Below are positions 8,538-17,572 of a DNA stretch of 64,000 nucleotides, piece by piece. How positions within the stretch are numbered: the first letter of the stretch is position 1; every line of letters starts with the position of its first letter. The position numbers and the translations under genes are program-made. The notes under the pieces are model-generated. The model made no database searches. It was not told the DNA's origin and was given only the letters and a program-made list of their open reading frames with translations. This stretch comes from Scatosoma sp045654025 (GTDB lineage Bacteria; Bacillota; Clostridia; Christensenellales; Borkfalkiaceae), in the NCBI GenBank assembly GCA_045654025.1, contig JAZOMO010000044.1, forward strand, positions 21,466-85,465, given 5' to 3'.

Positions 8538-9737
8538 TTAGACCAAAGCCTTGACGAAACGGGCAATTCTCTTTAAACCTTCTTCAATATCCGCCTCAGA
8601 CAAAGCATACGAAAGGCGTACGCAATCGTCTGCGCCAAAGGAAATTCCGGGTACAGTCGCCACCTTTTCTTCTTCCAACAGAAGGTCTGCGAACGCAATC
8701 GAACCGTCGATGACCTTGTCACCGTACTTTTTGCCGTACAAGTCGCTGACGCACAGCATGACGTAGAACGCGCCGTCCGGCTCAACGCCCGACACACCGT
8801 CAATCTCAGCGATGAGTTTCAAAAGTTTTGCACGACGGCTATCGAATATTGCCACCATCTTCTGCATCTCTTCCTCGGGAGAGGAGAGCGCCTCCAAGGT
8901 TGCATACTGCGAAATAGAGCTTGCGTTCGAGGTTGCGTGGCTCTGGAAAGAGTCTATCGCCTTCGCCACGTCCTTAGGCGCAGCAAGGTAGCCGATACGC
9001 CAGCCCGTCATTGCGTACGATTTCGAAACGCCGTTGACAACGATGGTCAAATCCTTCATCTTCTCACTACAAGCCGCGATAGAGAAGGGTTTTACGCCGT
9101 TATAGCAAAGCTTTTCGTAAATCTCGTCAGAGAGGACGAAAATACCTGCCTCCTCGCACACCTTTGCGATAGCGCGCACTTCTTCCTCGTTGTATACCGC
9201 GCCCGTAGGGTTGGACGGAGAGTTGAAAATCAACATCTTCGTCTTCGGGGTAATCGCCGCCTTCAAGTCCTCTGCGGAGAATTTGAACTTGTTTTCCTTC
9301 TTGCAATACAGATACTTAGGAACGCCGCCGCACACCTTGACAACTTCAGGGTAGGTCAACCAGTAAGGAGCAGGGATAATAACTTCGTCCCCCTCGTCCA
9401 AAATTGCATAGCAAGCGTTATAAATCGAATGCTTTGCGCCGTTGGAAACGATAATTTGCGAAGGTTCGTAGGAAAGACCATTGTCCTTTTTAAATTTTTC
9501 GCAAATCGCCTTGCGCAGGGGCACTAAACCCGAGGACGGCGTGTATTTCGTATATCCTTTATCGAGGGCCGCTTTTGCCGCCGCAATAATATTATCAGGG
9601 GTGTTAAAATCCGGCTCGCCTACGCCGAAGGAAACGACAGGTTCACCTGCCTCCTTCATCGCCTTCGCCTTTGCGGAAATCGCAAGGGTCAAGGAAGGGG
9701 AAATGGATTTCATTCTCTTGGCAATTCTTTCGCTCAT
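8538..9737 (-). CDS. aspB: Class I/II aminotransferase, aspartate aminotransferase type
   Basis: A 399-residue fold-type I PLP enzyme of the aspartate aminotransferase Ib group, transferring amino groups between aspartate and 2-oxoglutarate. The PLP lysine is K239 in NGVSKSYAMTGWRIGY; FNSPSNPTGA and the substrate-carboxylate arginine near the C-terminus are present. Length is standard. It has its own promoter at 9796-9824. The exact donor cannot be read from sequence. Confidence 0.88.
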   Translation of the reverse strand: MSERIAKRMKSISPSLTLAISAKAKAMKEAGEPVVSFGVGEPDFNTPDNIIAAAKAALDKGYTKYTPSSGLVPLRKAICEKFKKDNGLSYEPSQIIVSNGAKHSIYNACYAILDEGDEVIIPAPYWLTYPEVVKVCGGVPKYLYCKKENKFKFSAEDLKAAITPKTKMLIFNSPSNPTGAVYNEEEVRAIAKVCEEAGIFVLSDEIYEKLCYNGVKPFSIAACSEKMKDLTIVVNGVSKSYAMTGWRIGYLAAPKDVAKAIDSFQSHATSNASSISQYATLEALSSPEEEMQKMVAIFDSRRAKLLKLIAEIDGVSGVEPDGAFYVMLCVSDLYGKKYGDKVIDGSIAFADLLLEEEKVATVPGISFGADDCVRLSYALSEADIEEGLKRIARFVKALV

Positions 9738-9795
9738 ATCTTTACTCCGTTCGTAAATTTACCGTCGCCTACTCTCTTTTACAAGCAACAGACCT

Positions 9796-9824
9796 ATTGT
9801 ACCCTTTTTTAGAAAATAAAGCAA
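9796..9824 (-). promoter_or_regulatory. Probable sigma-A promoter of aspB
   Basis: Minus strand: TTGCTT (9824-9819), 17-bp spacer, TACAAT (9801-9796), about 50 bp before the ATG at 9737. Confidence 0.6.
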
Positions 9825-9920
9825 GCAACCGACCCCCAAATTTATGAAATAAATTGCCTGTTATCGAAAAATTTTTTTAAATAGAGGGTTTTAATTCGTT
9901 TTGTCGATTGTTTTTATCGA

Positions 9921-9957
9921 AAAAATAGGGCGCAAGGATAGGCCTGCGCTCTATTTT
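9921..9957 (-). terminator. Intrinsic terminator of the TrmN6-like gene
   Basis: AAAAATAGGGCGCA pairs imperfectly with TGCGCTCTATTTTT, directly after the stop of the gene beginning at 10659; the minus-strand copy ends in a T run. Confidence 0.75.
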
Positions 9958-10659
9958 TTATCGTTGATTGATGATGGTTGGCAGGATTTCCGTTGCGGGC
10001 TTGCCGCCCTTTACGCCTTCGATGAGCAGTAGGTAGGGCTTTGCGCCCTCTCTGCCCGCCACGAATTGCAGGCGTTTGACTTCGATCCCTTTACTCTTCA
10101 GAACATAGCAGATTTCCGCCAAGCGGTCGGCGCGGTGCACCATACAAAGTCTTCCGCCGTATTGCAAGCACTTCGCCGCCGAAGCCGCGATTTCTTCCAG
10201 CGTTAAGGTAAGTTCCTTTCGGCAGATTGCCTTCTCGTATTCGGCGTTGTCAAAGCCCGTACCCGCCCTCTCGTAAGGGGGGTTACAGAGCACCAACGAA
10301 AAGGCGTCGTGATATTGCTTTGAAATGTCCTGCAGACGGCAATTTTCCACCGTAAAGTTCGTAAATCCATTCAACGCCACCGTCTTTTGCGCCAACGCAC
10401 AAAGGGGCGTCTGCATTTCAAACAGCGTGTAGGTGAGATTCGGTTTTTCATTGTGGTGCAGGGCGTGCGTATGGAAGGCAACGATGCCGCTTCCTGCGCA
10501 AAAATCGGCAATCTTATCCGACTTTTTTACTGAGGCAAATCGGGACAACAGCACGGAATCGGAGGTGAACCGATACAGAGTCGTATCTTGCACGATTTTT
10601 AAATTATCAATCCCCATGTCTTCAATGACTTCCGTGGGCTGTAAGAACATTTCCTGCAT
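9958..10659 (-). CDS. trmN6: tRNA1(Val) (adenine-N6)-methyltransferase-like (TrmN6/YfiC family)
   Basis: A 233-residue class I methyltransferase. The SAM-binding segment ADFCAGSGIVAFH and the amino-methyltransferase motif NPPY (in LCNPPYERAG) place it in the TrmN6/YfiC family, which methylates N6 of an adenine, in E. coli A37 of tRNA-Val. The ATG at 10659 has AGAGAGG 8 nt upstream; a GTG at 10668 would overlap that site and is less likely. The tRNA target in this organism is inferred from the family. Confidence 0.85.
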   Translation of the reverse strand: MQEMFLQPTEVIEDMGIDNLKIVQDTTLYRFTSDSVLLSRFASVKKSDKIADFCAGSGIVAFHTHALHHNEKPNLTYTLFEMQTPLCALAQKTVALNGFTNFTVENCRLQDISKQYHDAFSLVLCNPPYERAGTGFDNAEYEKAICRKELTLTLEEIAASAAKCLQYGGRLCMVHRADRLAEICYVLKSKGIEVKRLQFVAGREGAKPYLLLIEGVKGGKPATEILPTIINQR

Positions 10660-10755
10660 GTAACGCACCTCTCTTTACGGATATTATAACACATGCTACC
10701 CTTCTATGTCAAGAAAATGGAATATTTCCCCTCTCTCTGCAACAAACTGTGAAAA

Positions 10756-12216
10756 ATGGAAAAATTAACAAGCGATTTACAACAAAATCAAGAGGCTATC
10801 AGAGCCCTTTTGCCCGCCGAGGATATCCTCAGCTTCCTATTTGAAAGCGCGGACGGCGTGCCTTGTCTGCTCGTTTACGCGGACGGTATGGTGAATAAGG
10901 AACTCTTAGGCGAACAGGTCACCCAGCCGTTGCAGAATATTGCGCTCCCCGAAGGGGAGAGCCTGAAAGAGGTCGTCAAAACCACCTGCCGTTTTCCCGA
11001 ATGCAAAGAGGTGGAAACGCTAAGCGATTGCAGTAGGGAAATTTTGGACGGGAACACTCTGCTCCTCGTGGACGGTATGGCTGTGGGACTTATCTTCGGG
11101 GCAAAGCTCCTGCCCACCCGCGCCGTTGCAGAACCACCCACCGACGTCGCCGTAAAAGGCCCGAGAGAGGGCTTCATCGAGGATGTAAAGACGAATATGA
11201 CCTTGGTGCGAAAACGGCTAAAATCCGCCGATTTGCGTCTTGAAACCTCTCGCATCGGACGGCGTTCGGGCACCACCGTGTGTCTTTGCTATTTGGGCGG
11301 CATTGTCAATGAACAGGTAAAAACCGAAGTGGAAAACCGCTTGCAAACAATTGACATTGATATTCTCCCCGATTCTTCGTACGTGGCAACGCTGTTATCC
11401 GAGCGCAGAAACTCCGTCTTTCGCTCGGTAGGAACTACCGAGCGCCCCGACGTATTCGCCGCAAAACTCGCCGAAGGCAGGGTGGGGGTTTTGGTGGACG
11501 GATCGCCCATCGCCTTAACCTTGCCCTTTTCGCAGGTAGAGGACTTCCAGAGCAATGAGGATTACTACGTTTCCCCGTTTATGGCGACGATTTTTCGCGC
11601 GTTGCGGTTCTTTTCCGTGCTGATTGCACTGCTTGCGCCTGCGCTGTACGTGTGCAGTCAGTTGTTTAAAATGCAATTACTCCCCTTAAGCCTCACGCTG
11701 ACCATCGCAAAGAGCACGAAGGACATCCCCCTCTCCCCTAGCATGGAGATGTTTTTAGTGTTGTTCGTATTAGAGGTGCTAAAAGAAGCCAGTATCCGTA
11801 TGCCAAAGTACGTCGGCATGTCGCTGTCCGTGGTGGGGGCGCTCGTTTTGGGGGAAGCGGCGGTGTCCGCAGGGTTTTTATCCACCCCTGCCATCATCGT
11901 CGTTGCCTTTTCAGGAATTTGCCTTTATACCGTACCAAATTTCGTGGAAACGGGCAGTATTTTGCGGTGGTTGTTCCTAATCACCGCAGGCAGTCTTGGG
12001 CCGTTTGGCTTAACCCTTTGCGTGGCGTTCGTGCTGTTTTATATGCTGACCACAGACAACTTTGGGTTGCCGCTCCTCGCCCCCTTCGCACCGATGACAA
12101 AGCATGATTTAAAGGACTCATTACTCAAGTTTGGGTTGGACGATTTACGCCAACGCCCGTATATCTACGGTTCAAAGAACCGTACGAGGTTGAAAAATAA
12201 CGATGATTACGAATAA
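10756..12216 (+). CDS. Spore germination protein, GerA family A subunit
   Basis: A 486-residue GerA/GerKA-type subunit of a germinant receptor. A long soluble N-terminal region (about 1-270, including the GPREGFIEDVKTN segment diagnostic of the family) is followed by several C-terminal transmembrane segments with a proline/glycine-rich core. It acts in the inner spore membrane with the B permease-like and C subunits encoded next. The ATG at 10756 has no strong ribosome binding site. A sporulation-specific promoter is expected but I could not confirm one. The germinant is unknown. Confidence 0.93.
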   Translation: MEKLTSDLQQNQEAIRALLPAEDILSFLFESADGVPCLLVYADGMVNKELLGEQVTQPLQNIALPEGESLKEVVKTTCRFPECKEVETLSDCSREILDGNTLLLVDGMAVGLIFGAKLLPTRAVAEPPTDVAVKGPREGFIEDVKTNMTLVRKRLKSADLRLETSRIGRRSGTTVCLCYLGGIVNEQVKTEVENRLQTIDIDILPDSSYVATLLSERRNSVFRSVGTTERPDVFAAKLAEGRVGVLVDGSPIALTLPFSQVEDFQSNEDYYVSPFMATIFRALRFFSVLIALLAPALYVCSQLFKMQLLPLSLTLTIAKSTKDIPLSPSMEMFLVLFVLEVLKEASIRMPKYVGMSLSVVGALVLGEAAVSAGFLSTPAIIVVAFSGICLYTVPNFVETGSILRWLFLITAGSLGPFGLTLCVAFVLFYMLTTDNFGLPLLAPFAPMTKHDLKDSLLKFGLDDLRQRPYIYGSKNRTRLKNNDDYE

Positions 12217-13372
12217 TTCCTCTACCGCGCCACCCTTACGCGCAAATCCGCAGAGTATCAACGCGCGACAGCTCGCCTTTCTCGTGGCTTTTTTATTGCC
12301 TATCGCAAAATTGTTAGAATTGCCCTCTCTTTTAACCGCCTATGCAGGGGGTGATTTGCTGATTGCCACGCTGTTGGGATTAACGATAGAATTTATCCCC
12401 TTTTGTTGCCTCTTATTCTTTTGTAAACGCACCAAATCCGCCCCGATTGAGGCGTTAGAGCGCCGTTGCGGCAAGATTACGGCGCGGATTTTTTGCGGCG
12501 TTTTCGGGGCGTTTTTACTGTTGTACGCCGTACTGCCGCTACTCGACCTCGAAAAGTTCTCGCACGCGGCGTTTTCGGACACTTCGCCCACCTTTTTCAT
12601 CTTCGCACCCTTCTTTGTGCTCAGCGGTTTTATCTGCGCGAATGGGCTTTCTGCTTATGGCAGAGCCGCCGACCTTCTGCCCGCGCTCTTTCTGTTGCCC
12701 ATTCTCGGCTTAATCGGTATGAGCATTGGTGAGGCGGATTTTACTCGGCTTTTGCCCGTGATGGAAAAGCCGTTATCCGTTTCCATAAAAGCGGTGTGGA
12801 AAACGACGGCGTATTTTTCAGGCGGCGGCTTGCTGTTGCCGATGATGAGCGGTTACCGATACCGAGACGGAGACGAAAAAAAACTATTGCCTGCCTTTGG
12901 GGCGGGGGCGGCGTTGACACTTTTGTTTCTTGCCTCTTTCTTTGCCGTATTCGGGTTGACGGGAGAAAAGGAACATTACGCCGTGATGAAACTGGCGCAA
13001 TATTTCCCCGCCTTGAAGTTCGTAGGACGGATTGACCTACTGCTCGTGTACACGCTGTCCATCGGGTTGTTTTATTATACGGCACTGCCCATGCAGCTGT
13101 TTACCGAGTGCTTCACCCATTGTTTCTCCCTGCGAAAAAAGTGGATAACAGCAAGCGTTTTATCCGTTGCATTGCTGTTGTTTACCCTGTTTTGCAATAA
13201 ATACAACAACAGCATTCACGCCTTTTTCAGCGAGGCGATGCCGCCCGTGTTTTTACTGTTTTCGGTAGGCTTACCGATAGCATTTTTGTTGCTTTTAGGG
13301 CAAAAACAGCAGGGCAGGTACGAAAATAACGCCAAAACCCAAGAAAAAACGGAGGTGTACGATGGGGAATAA
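12203..13372 (+). CDS. Spore germination protein, GerB family permease-like subunit
   Basis: A 389-residue integral membrane protein with about ten hydrophobic segments, of the endospore germination permease family within the APC superfamily. In characterised receptors the B subunit binds the germinant. It overlaps the end of the A-subunit gene by 14 bp and its own end overlaps the C-subunit gene by 11 bp, so the three are translationally coupled. Confidence 0.92.
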   Translation: MITNNSSTAPPLRANPQSINARQLAFLVAFLLPIAKLLELPSLLTAYAGGDLLIATLLGLTIEFIPFCCLLFFCKRTKSAPIEALERRCGKITARIFCGVFGAFLLLYAVLPLLDLEKFSHAAFSDTSPTFFIFAPFFVLSGFICANGLSAYGRAADLLPALFLLPILGLIGMSIGEADFTRLLPVMEKPLSVSIKAVWKTTAYFSGGGLLLPMMSGYRYRDGDEKKLLPAFGAGAALTLLFLASFFAVFGLTGEKEHYAVMKLAQYFPALKFVGRIDLLLVYTLSIGLFYYTALPMQLFTECFTHCFSLRKKWITASVLSVALLLFTLFCNKYNNSIHAFFSEAMPPVFLLFSVGLPIAFLLLLGQKQQGRYENNAKTQEKTEVYDGE

Positions 13373-14492
13373 AAAGTCGATTGTGTACTACCTTTGTATT
13401 CTGCTTTTCTTGTTGATTGCGTTTTTTAGCAACGATTTCAACCTCGTCAACGTGCAAAAAACCGCCATCGTTACGGCGATTGCGATTGACAAAGAAGAGG
13501 AAGGGTTTTCCCTAACGGCGTTGATTGCCAGCCCTACCTCGGAAGGGGGCGACGGAGGCGCGCAGACGGGGCAAACCGCAGACGGGTACGCTACAGTGCA
13601 AGGGAAAGGCAAGACGGTGGCAGAGGCGTTGGAAAAAATCAACGCTAAGACGGGCTGGTATCCAAAGCTGGTTTTTTGTCGGGTGCTACTCCTTGGTAAA
13701 ACCCTCTGTCAAGACAACGTCTTTGACGCGCTGGATTATTTCCTTCGCAACGAGTACGCCGCCGACGACCCGTTACTTGCCGCCACCGATGGGAAAGCAG
13801 GGGAATTACTGCAAGCCAAACCGCCCTTAAAAACCGCCGTCAGTGAGGCAATCGAAAAGGTGCTGTCCGACCAACCCAAACGGGTGGGGGCGGTGCTTAC
13901 CACAACCTTGCGACCATTTGCAATCTCTTACTTTTCAGCAGGAAACAGCGGAATAATGCCCTTAATTACCAAGGAAACGAGAGAGGACGGCGACGTTTTC
14001 AACGCCTCAAAAACCGCCCTTTTTCAAAATGGACGACGGATAGGAACTCTGGATGAGAAGGGTACTTTTGCCCTTGCTTGTATTCAAAACCCTTTGCGCC
14101 TTGCCGCTTACACCCTACAAAGCCAAGGAGAGGAAAACACCTTGCTCATCAAGCAAAATAGGCGAAAGCTCCGCTTTTTCGTGGACGGGGATACGCCTAC
14201 CATGCGCATTGACCTCGCCTTATACGCAGAATGGGCGGATGCAGGCGATAGCCAAAATTTGGAGGCGCTGTCGGGCAGAGAGCGGCGATCCGCGCTGTAC
14301 ACCAACGCAGGAAACGCCTTAAAGGAGCAAATCTTATCTACCTTTCAATACTGTAAAGATCTCCATTTCGACGTCTTTGATGCCATCGGACGATTGCAAA
14401 AATACGAAAACAACCACTTTGCGCGCCTCAAGGACAGCCTTGTGGAACGGTTGCAGTTAGATTTGTCCGTTCGTTTTGCGCCGATACGATAA
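13362..14492 (+). CDS. Spore germination protein, GerC family, without a lipobox cysteine
   Basis: A 376-residue GerC/GerKC-type subunit with the usual extracytoplasmic mixed alpha/beta domains (KTVAEALEKINAKTG..., EYAADDPLL). GerC proteins are normally lipoproteins with a GC-WD type N-terminus. Here the hydrophobic leader ends LLIAFFSNDFNL and there is no cysteine at the lipidation position; the only nearby cysteine (C12) is inside the hydrophobic core. It may therefore be held by an uncleaved N-terminal helix. Followed by a terminator. Confidence 0.88.
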   Translation: MGNKKSIVYYLCILLFLLIAFFSNDFNLVNVQKTAIVTAIAIDKEEEGFSLTALIASPTSEGGDGGAQTGQTADGYATVQGKGKTVAEALEKINAKTGWYPKLVFCRVLLLGKTLCQDNVFDALDYFLRNEYAADDPLLAATDGKAGELLQAKPPLKTAVSEAIEKVLSDQPKRVGAVLTTTLRPFAISYFSAGNSGIMPLITKETREDGDVFNASKTALFQNGRRIGTLDEKGTFALACIQNPLRLAAYTLQSQGEENTLLIKQNRRKLRFFVDGDTPTMRIDLALYAEWADAGDSQNLEALSGRERRSALYTNAGNALKEQILSTFQYCKDLHFDVFDAIGRLQKYENNHFARLKDSLVERLQLDLSVRFAPIR

Positions 14493-14525
14493 AAGGACCT
14501 GCCACAAGGCAAGTCCTTTTTTAAT
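14491..14525. terminator. Bidirectional terminator between gerC and mntP
   Basis: AAAAGGAC-TGCC pairs with GGCA-GTCCTTTT around a short ACAA loop, with A and T runs on both sides. It can serve both the plus-strand ger operon and the converging minus-strand mntP operon. Confidence 0.8.
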
Positions 14526-14537
14526 TTCTATGTAGAC

Positions 14538-15152
14538 TTATAACAACCCTTCAATCAATAACTTGATACCGATACCCACAAGGACGATACCACCGGCAAG
14601 ACCTGCTTTATCCGCCAGCTTGTTGCCGATTGCACGGCCGAGGTACACCGCGCCGATACACAAGGCGAAGGTCACTGCACCGATGACACCAACAGAACCA
14701 AATATGCCCAGCGCCAAGCCGCCTTCGTTCATCTGCGCCATACGCAGGGTAACGCCAACCGCCAAAGCGTCAATAGAGGTTGCCACCGATTGCAGGGTCA
14801 GCTTGCCGTAGTTCAGGCACTCCCCGATGCAGCCATCCTCGCATCCGCAATCATCGCCGCCGCGCATTTCCTTGATCGCATCAAAGATCATCTTGCCACC
14901 CAAGAAGGAGAGCAGAATACACGCAATAATCGACGATGCCATTTCAAAGAATTCCTGCAAACCATCTGCCAACAAGTCAGTAATAAAATATCCGATTAAG
15001 GGCATCACGCCCTGGAACACACCGAAGAACAAAGCAATGATAAACACGTTGGACGTACGCCATTTTTTTGCGGTCATACCGTTGGTCATACTCACCGCGC
15101 AGGCATCCATTGCTAAGGCTACCGACATCAATAAAACTTCAATAACTCCCAT
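14538..15152 (-). CDS. mntP: Manganese efflux pump MntP-like, with cysteine-rich loop
   Basis: A 204-residue protein with six transmembrane segments and the DUF204/MntP signature (MSVALAMDACAVS near the start, VATSIDALAVG in the second half). MntP exports manganese ions across the cytoplasmic membrane. The loop between segments 3 and 4 holds four close cysteines (102, 104, 108, 112), which is unusual and could bind metal. I see no yybP-ykoY riboswitch because the gene abuts the preceding stop at 15153. Confidence 0.88.
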   Translation of the reverse strand: MGVIEVLLMSVALAMDACAVSMTNGMTAKKWRTSNVFIIALFFGVFQGVMPLIGYFITDLLADGLQEFFEMASSIIACILLSFLGGKMIFDAIKEMRGGDDCGCEDGCIGECLNYGKLTLQSVATSIDALAVGVTLRMAQMNEGGLALGIFGSVGVIGAVTFALCIGAVYLGRAIGNKLADKAGLAGGIVLVGIGIKLLIEGLL

Positions 15153-16445
15153 TTATTTCTCCATAAATACCCGTATTTCACCGTTCTCTACGCCAAATAC
15201 GTTCGTTGCTTTTCGCAACGCCTCTATCTTCTCTTTCGTGATACGCTCCCCTTTTTGGACGAGGGGCAAGCAGGGGGGAAACAATCCGCAAACACCCGCA
15301 GAAATTCGTCCTTCGGCATTCTCTAAACACACCTTTTCCGTAAGAAATCCGTCCGTTTTATGGATTTTCACGGGGGCAGGGGTGGAATGAAGCTCCTTTC
15401 CCTTTAAAAGCAACCCTTCCGCTTCCGCGCGACTCAAAAAAGCAAACAGCAATTCTATCTCTCCTTGTTCCATCACGGGGGAGAGGTAAAAGCACACCAA
15501 ATTCTCTGATGCGAACTCCGGGTAAATCCCCTCGGAAATCGCCTTTTTTTCTAAGGCAAAGCCGTCCACCGCAAACACGCAAAGCTTCGTATAGTCCTCG
15601 CTTTCATACAGGTATGATTTCTCTTGTTTGCGTTGTTGTATATACCCTTCCAGCTCTTGATTTTCAGGGTATTTCACCGCATATTCCACCGATGCCATAA
15701 TCGGGTAGGAAGGGCTGGTCGTGCGGAAGATATCCACCGCCGCACGCAAAGCCTCTACACAAGGCTGTTTCGCCGATACCACCGCGCCTTGGGTGAGGGC
15801 AGGCAAGCTTTTATGTACGCCGTCCACCCACATATCCGCGTACGTGCCTGCGTACAACGCGCGGTTATAATGTAAGTGTCCGCCGTGCGCGCCGTCTACC
15901 ACCAGATACTTTCCTTGCTGTTTACAAGCTGATTGAATAGCCTGCAAGTCGGCAACGTTGCCATAATAGTCTGGCGAAGTCAAAAACAGAGCGTCCGCAC
16001 CCTCTATGCCTTCCAAAACGTCAGTTGCGCAAATTTTACGAGGCAAGCCGTTTTTCCCCATCGGGGTTTCCAGCAATACGGGTTGCATGCCCGTCAATAG
16101 ACAGCCATTGAAAAAGCTTTTATGCGAGGCGGTAAACGCCGCAACCGTTCGACAGCCCAAAGTCTTTAACGCTTGTAGCATGGACAACACACCAGCGGTC
16201 GAACCGTCCGTTAAGATGTAGGACGCATCCGCACCGACGATTTTGGCGATATCCTCCTGCGCCGACAAAATCACGCCGCGCGGGCAGGAGAGGTTGTCCG
16301 AATAGTCAAGCTCGGTAATATCGTACCCGTTTTGCTTGTGACCGGGGGTGTGATAAGAGTGATGTTCCGCCTTCGCCTGTTTCTCCAGCATTTGGAGAAT
16401 GTGACAACGCTTTGCTACACCCTCGTTTGTAAAGAAGCCTAGCAT
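15153..16445 (-). CDS. Orn/Lys/Arg decarboxylase-family PLP enzyme
   Basis: A 430-residue fold-type I PLP enzyme. SYHTPGHKQNG near the N-terminus and the PLP lysine K212 in VDGVHKSLPAL are typical of the bacterial Orn/Lys/Arg decarboxylase group, the short form found in Firmicutes (such as B. subtilis SpeA and YaaO). Which amino acid it decarboxylates is not readable. It sits between an orphan membrane protein and mntP, with 0-4 bp between genes, so the three form an operon. Confidence 0.85.
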   Translation of the reverse strand: MLGFFTNEGVAKRCHILQMLEKQAKAEHHSYHTPGHKQNGYDITELDYSDNLSCPRGVILSAQEDIAKIVGADASYILTDGSTAGVLSMLQALKTLGCRTVAAFTASHKSFFNGCLLTGMQPVLLETPMGKNGLPRKICATDVLEGIEGADALFLTSPDYYGNVADLQAIQSACKQQGKYLVVDGAHGGHLHYNRALYAGTYADMWVDGVHKSLPALTQGAVVSAKQPCVEALRAAVDIFRTTSPSYPIMASVEYAVKYPENQELEGYIQQRKQEKSYLYESEDYTKLCVFAVDGFALEKKAISEGIYPEFASENLVCFYLSPVMEQGEIELLFAFLSRAEAEGLLLKGKELHSTPAPVKIHKTDGFLTEKVCLENAEGRISAGVCGLFPPCLPLVQKGERITKEKIEALRKATNVFGVENGEIRVFMEK

Positions 16446-16449
16446 ATGG

Positions 16450-17481
16450 TTATTTCTCCCCGCAGACGTCTTTAATCAAGGCGTTCAAATACAGCAGGTT
16501 TTCGTATTGAAAATCCTTATCCAGCTTATCAAAAGTCATAAACAAAGCGTTGATATTCACCGCCGTTTCCACATTGTCATAGTTGTTGTAGTAGATATGA
16601 TCCTTCAAATCTTTCATCGGGGATTGTTCGCTGGGACACAGGTTGATACCGTACACGCCTTCACGCGTAAACTCATCGGTCACCTTTACGGAGACATTAT
16701 TGAGCTCCACATACCCCTTTTCTAAACAAGAAAAGAAGGTTTCGTACGCCTCTAGGTAGGAACGAATACGCGCCTTTTCGGCGGGAATCCCTTCTACAAT
16801 CTGTGATTCCTTCTTAAAACGCTTGTCCTTATTCTTTTTTACACGGGCGCGGAAAGCCGTTTCCACAGCCTCCTCGTTCAGACTATCTTTATCGAAGGTC
16901 GCAACCGTCAAGGATACGCCGCCGAACACTTTTTCCTCTTCGCTTTTGACAGTATAGAATTGCGCAAGGTACTCCCGCATCTGCGTAAAGTAGCCCTTGC
17001 CTTGCTCGCTATCATCCAGACGGGTTATATATCTGCTGTGGGTACGAAGCAACAGATGCAGATAGTTGTCGCCGTATTTGTACACCGTATCGCCATTCTC
17101 GTCCTTCAGCACCTCACCGTTTTCATCCAGCTCTGCTGTACGGCTCCTCGGCGTATCCGCAACCATCAACACGTCTCCTTCGGAAAGCTGTAAATTCGCG
17201 CCGAATAAATCACTGAAGCTGCCCGCGCCACCGCGCATATTATCCACGACTTCTGCCTCTAAAATGCCATAGGAATAGCCGCCGTAGATTTTTGCGTCTT
17301 TACCGTAGCTTATCCCTAAATAATTATTAACAACAAAGCGCTCCGTCGAGGTGACTTTTGTGGCGGTCAGCAAAAAGACCAACACCCAAATCATCACGAA
17401 CGCCACCGCCGTAAACATTATCTTTACCCAGTCGTAGGAAAGCAAATGCTCTAACCGTTTTTTTGTGATTTTTGCATCCAT
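16450..17481 (-). CDS. Uncharacterised single-pass extracytoplasmic protein
   Basis: A 343-residue protein with one N-terminal transmembrane helix (about residues 20-42, after a basic segment) and a large, charged, presumably extracytoplasmic domain. I recognise no family. I chose the ATG at 17481 because GGAG lies 8 nt upstream, rather than the ATG at 17517. It is the first gene of the operon with the decarboxylase and mntP, and starts 41 bp after the lysS terminator. Confidence 0.6.
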   Translation of the reverse strand: MDAKITKKRLEHLLSYDWVKIMFTAVAFVMIWVLVFLLTATKVTSTERFVVNNYLGISYGKDAKIYGGYSYGILEAEVVDNMRGGAGSFSDLFGANLQLSEGDVLMVADTPRSRTAELDENGEVLKDENGDTVYKYGDNYLHLLLRTHSRYITRLDDSEQGKGYFTQMREYLAQFYTVKSEEEKVFGGVSLTVATFDKDSLNEEAVETAFRARVKKNKDKRFKKESQIVEGIPAEKARIRSYLEAYETFFSCLEKGYVELNNVSVKVTDEFTREGVYGINLCPSEQSPMKDLKDHIYYNNYDNVETAVNINALFMTFDKLDKDFQYENLLYLNALIKDVCGEK

Positions 17482-17521
17482 ATCGTATTCTCCTATCCTA
17501 TTGCTTTTGCAGAGCAATATG

Positions 17522-17550
17522 AAAAAACGCCGAAGATTTTTATCGGCGTT
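17522..17550 (-). terminator. Intrinsic terminator of greA-lysS
   Basis: AACGCCGA (17526-17533) pairs with TCGGCGTT (17543-17550); the minus-strand copy ends in TTTTTT. It lies 22 bp past the lysS stop. Confidence 0.85.
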
Positions 17551-17572
17551 TTCGTCTGCGCCGACGGGGCGC

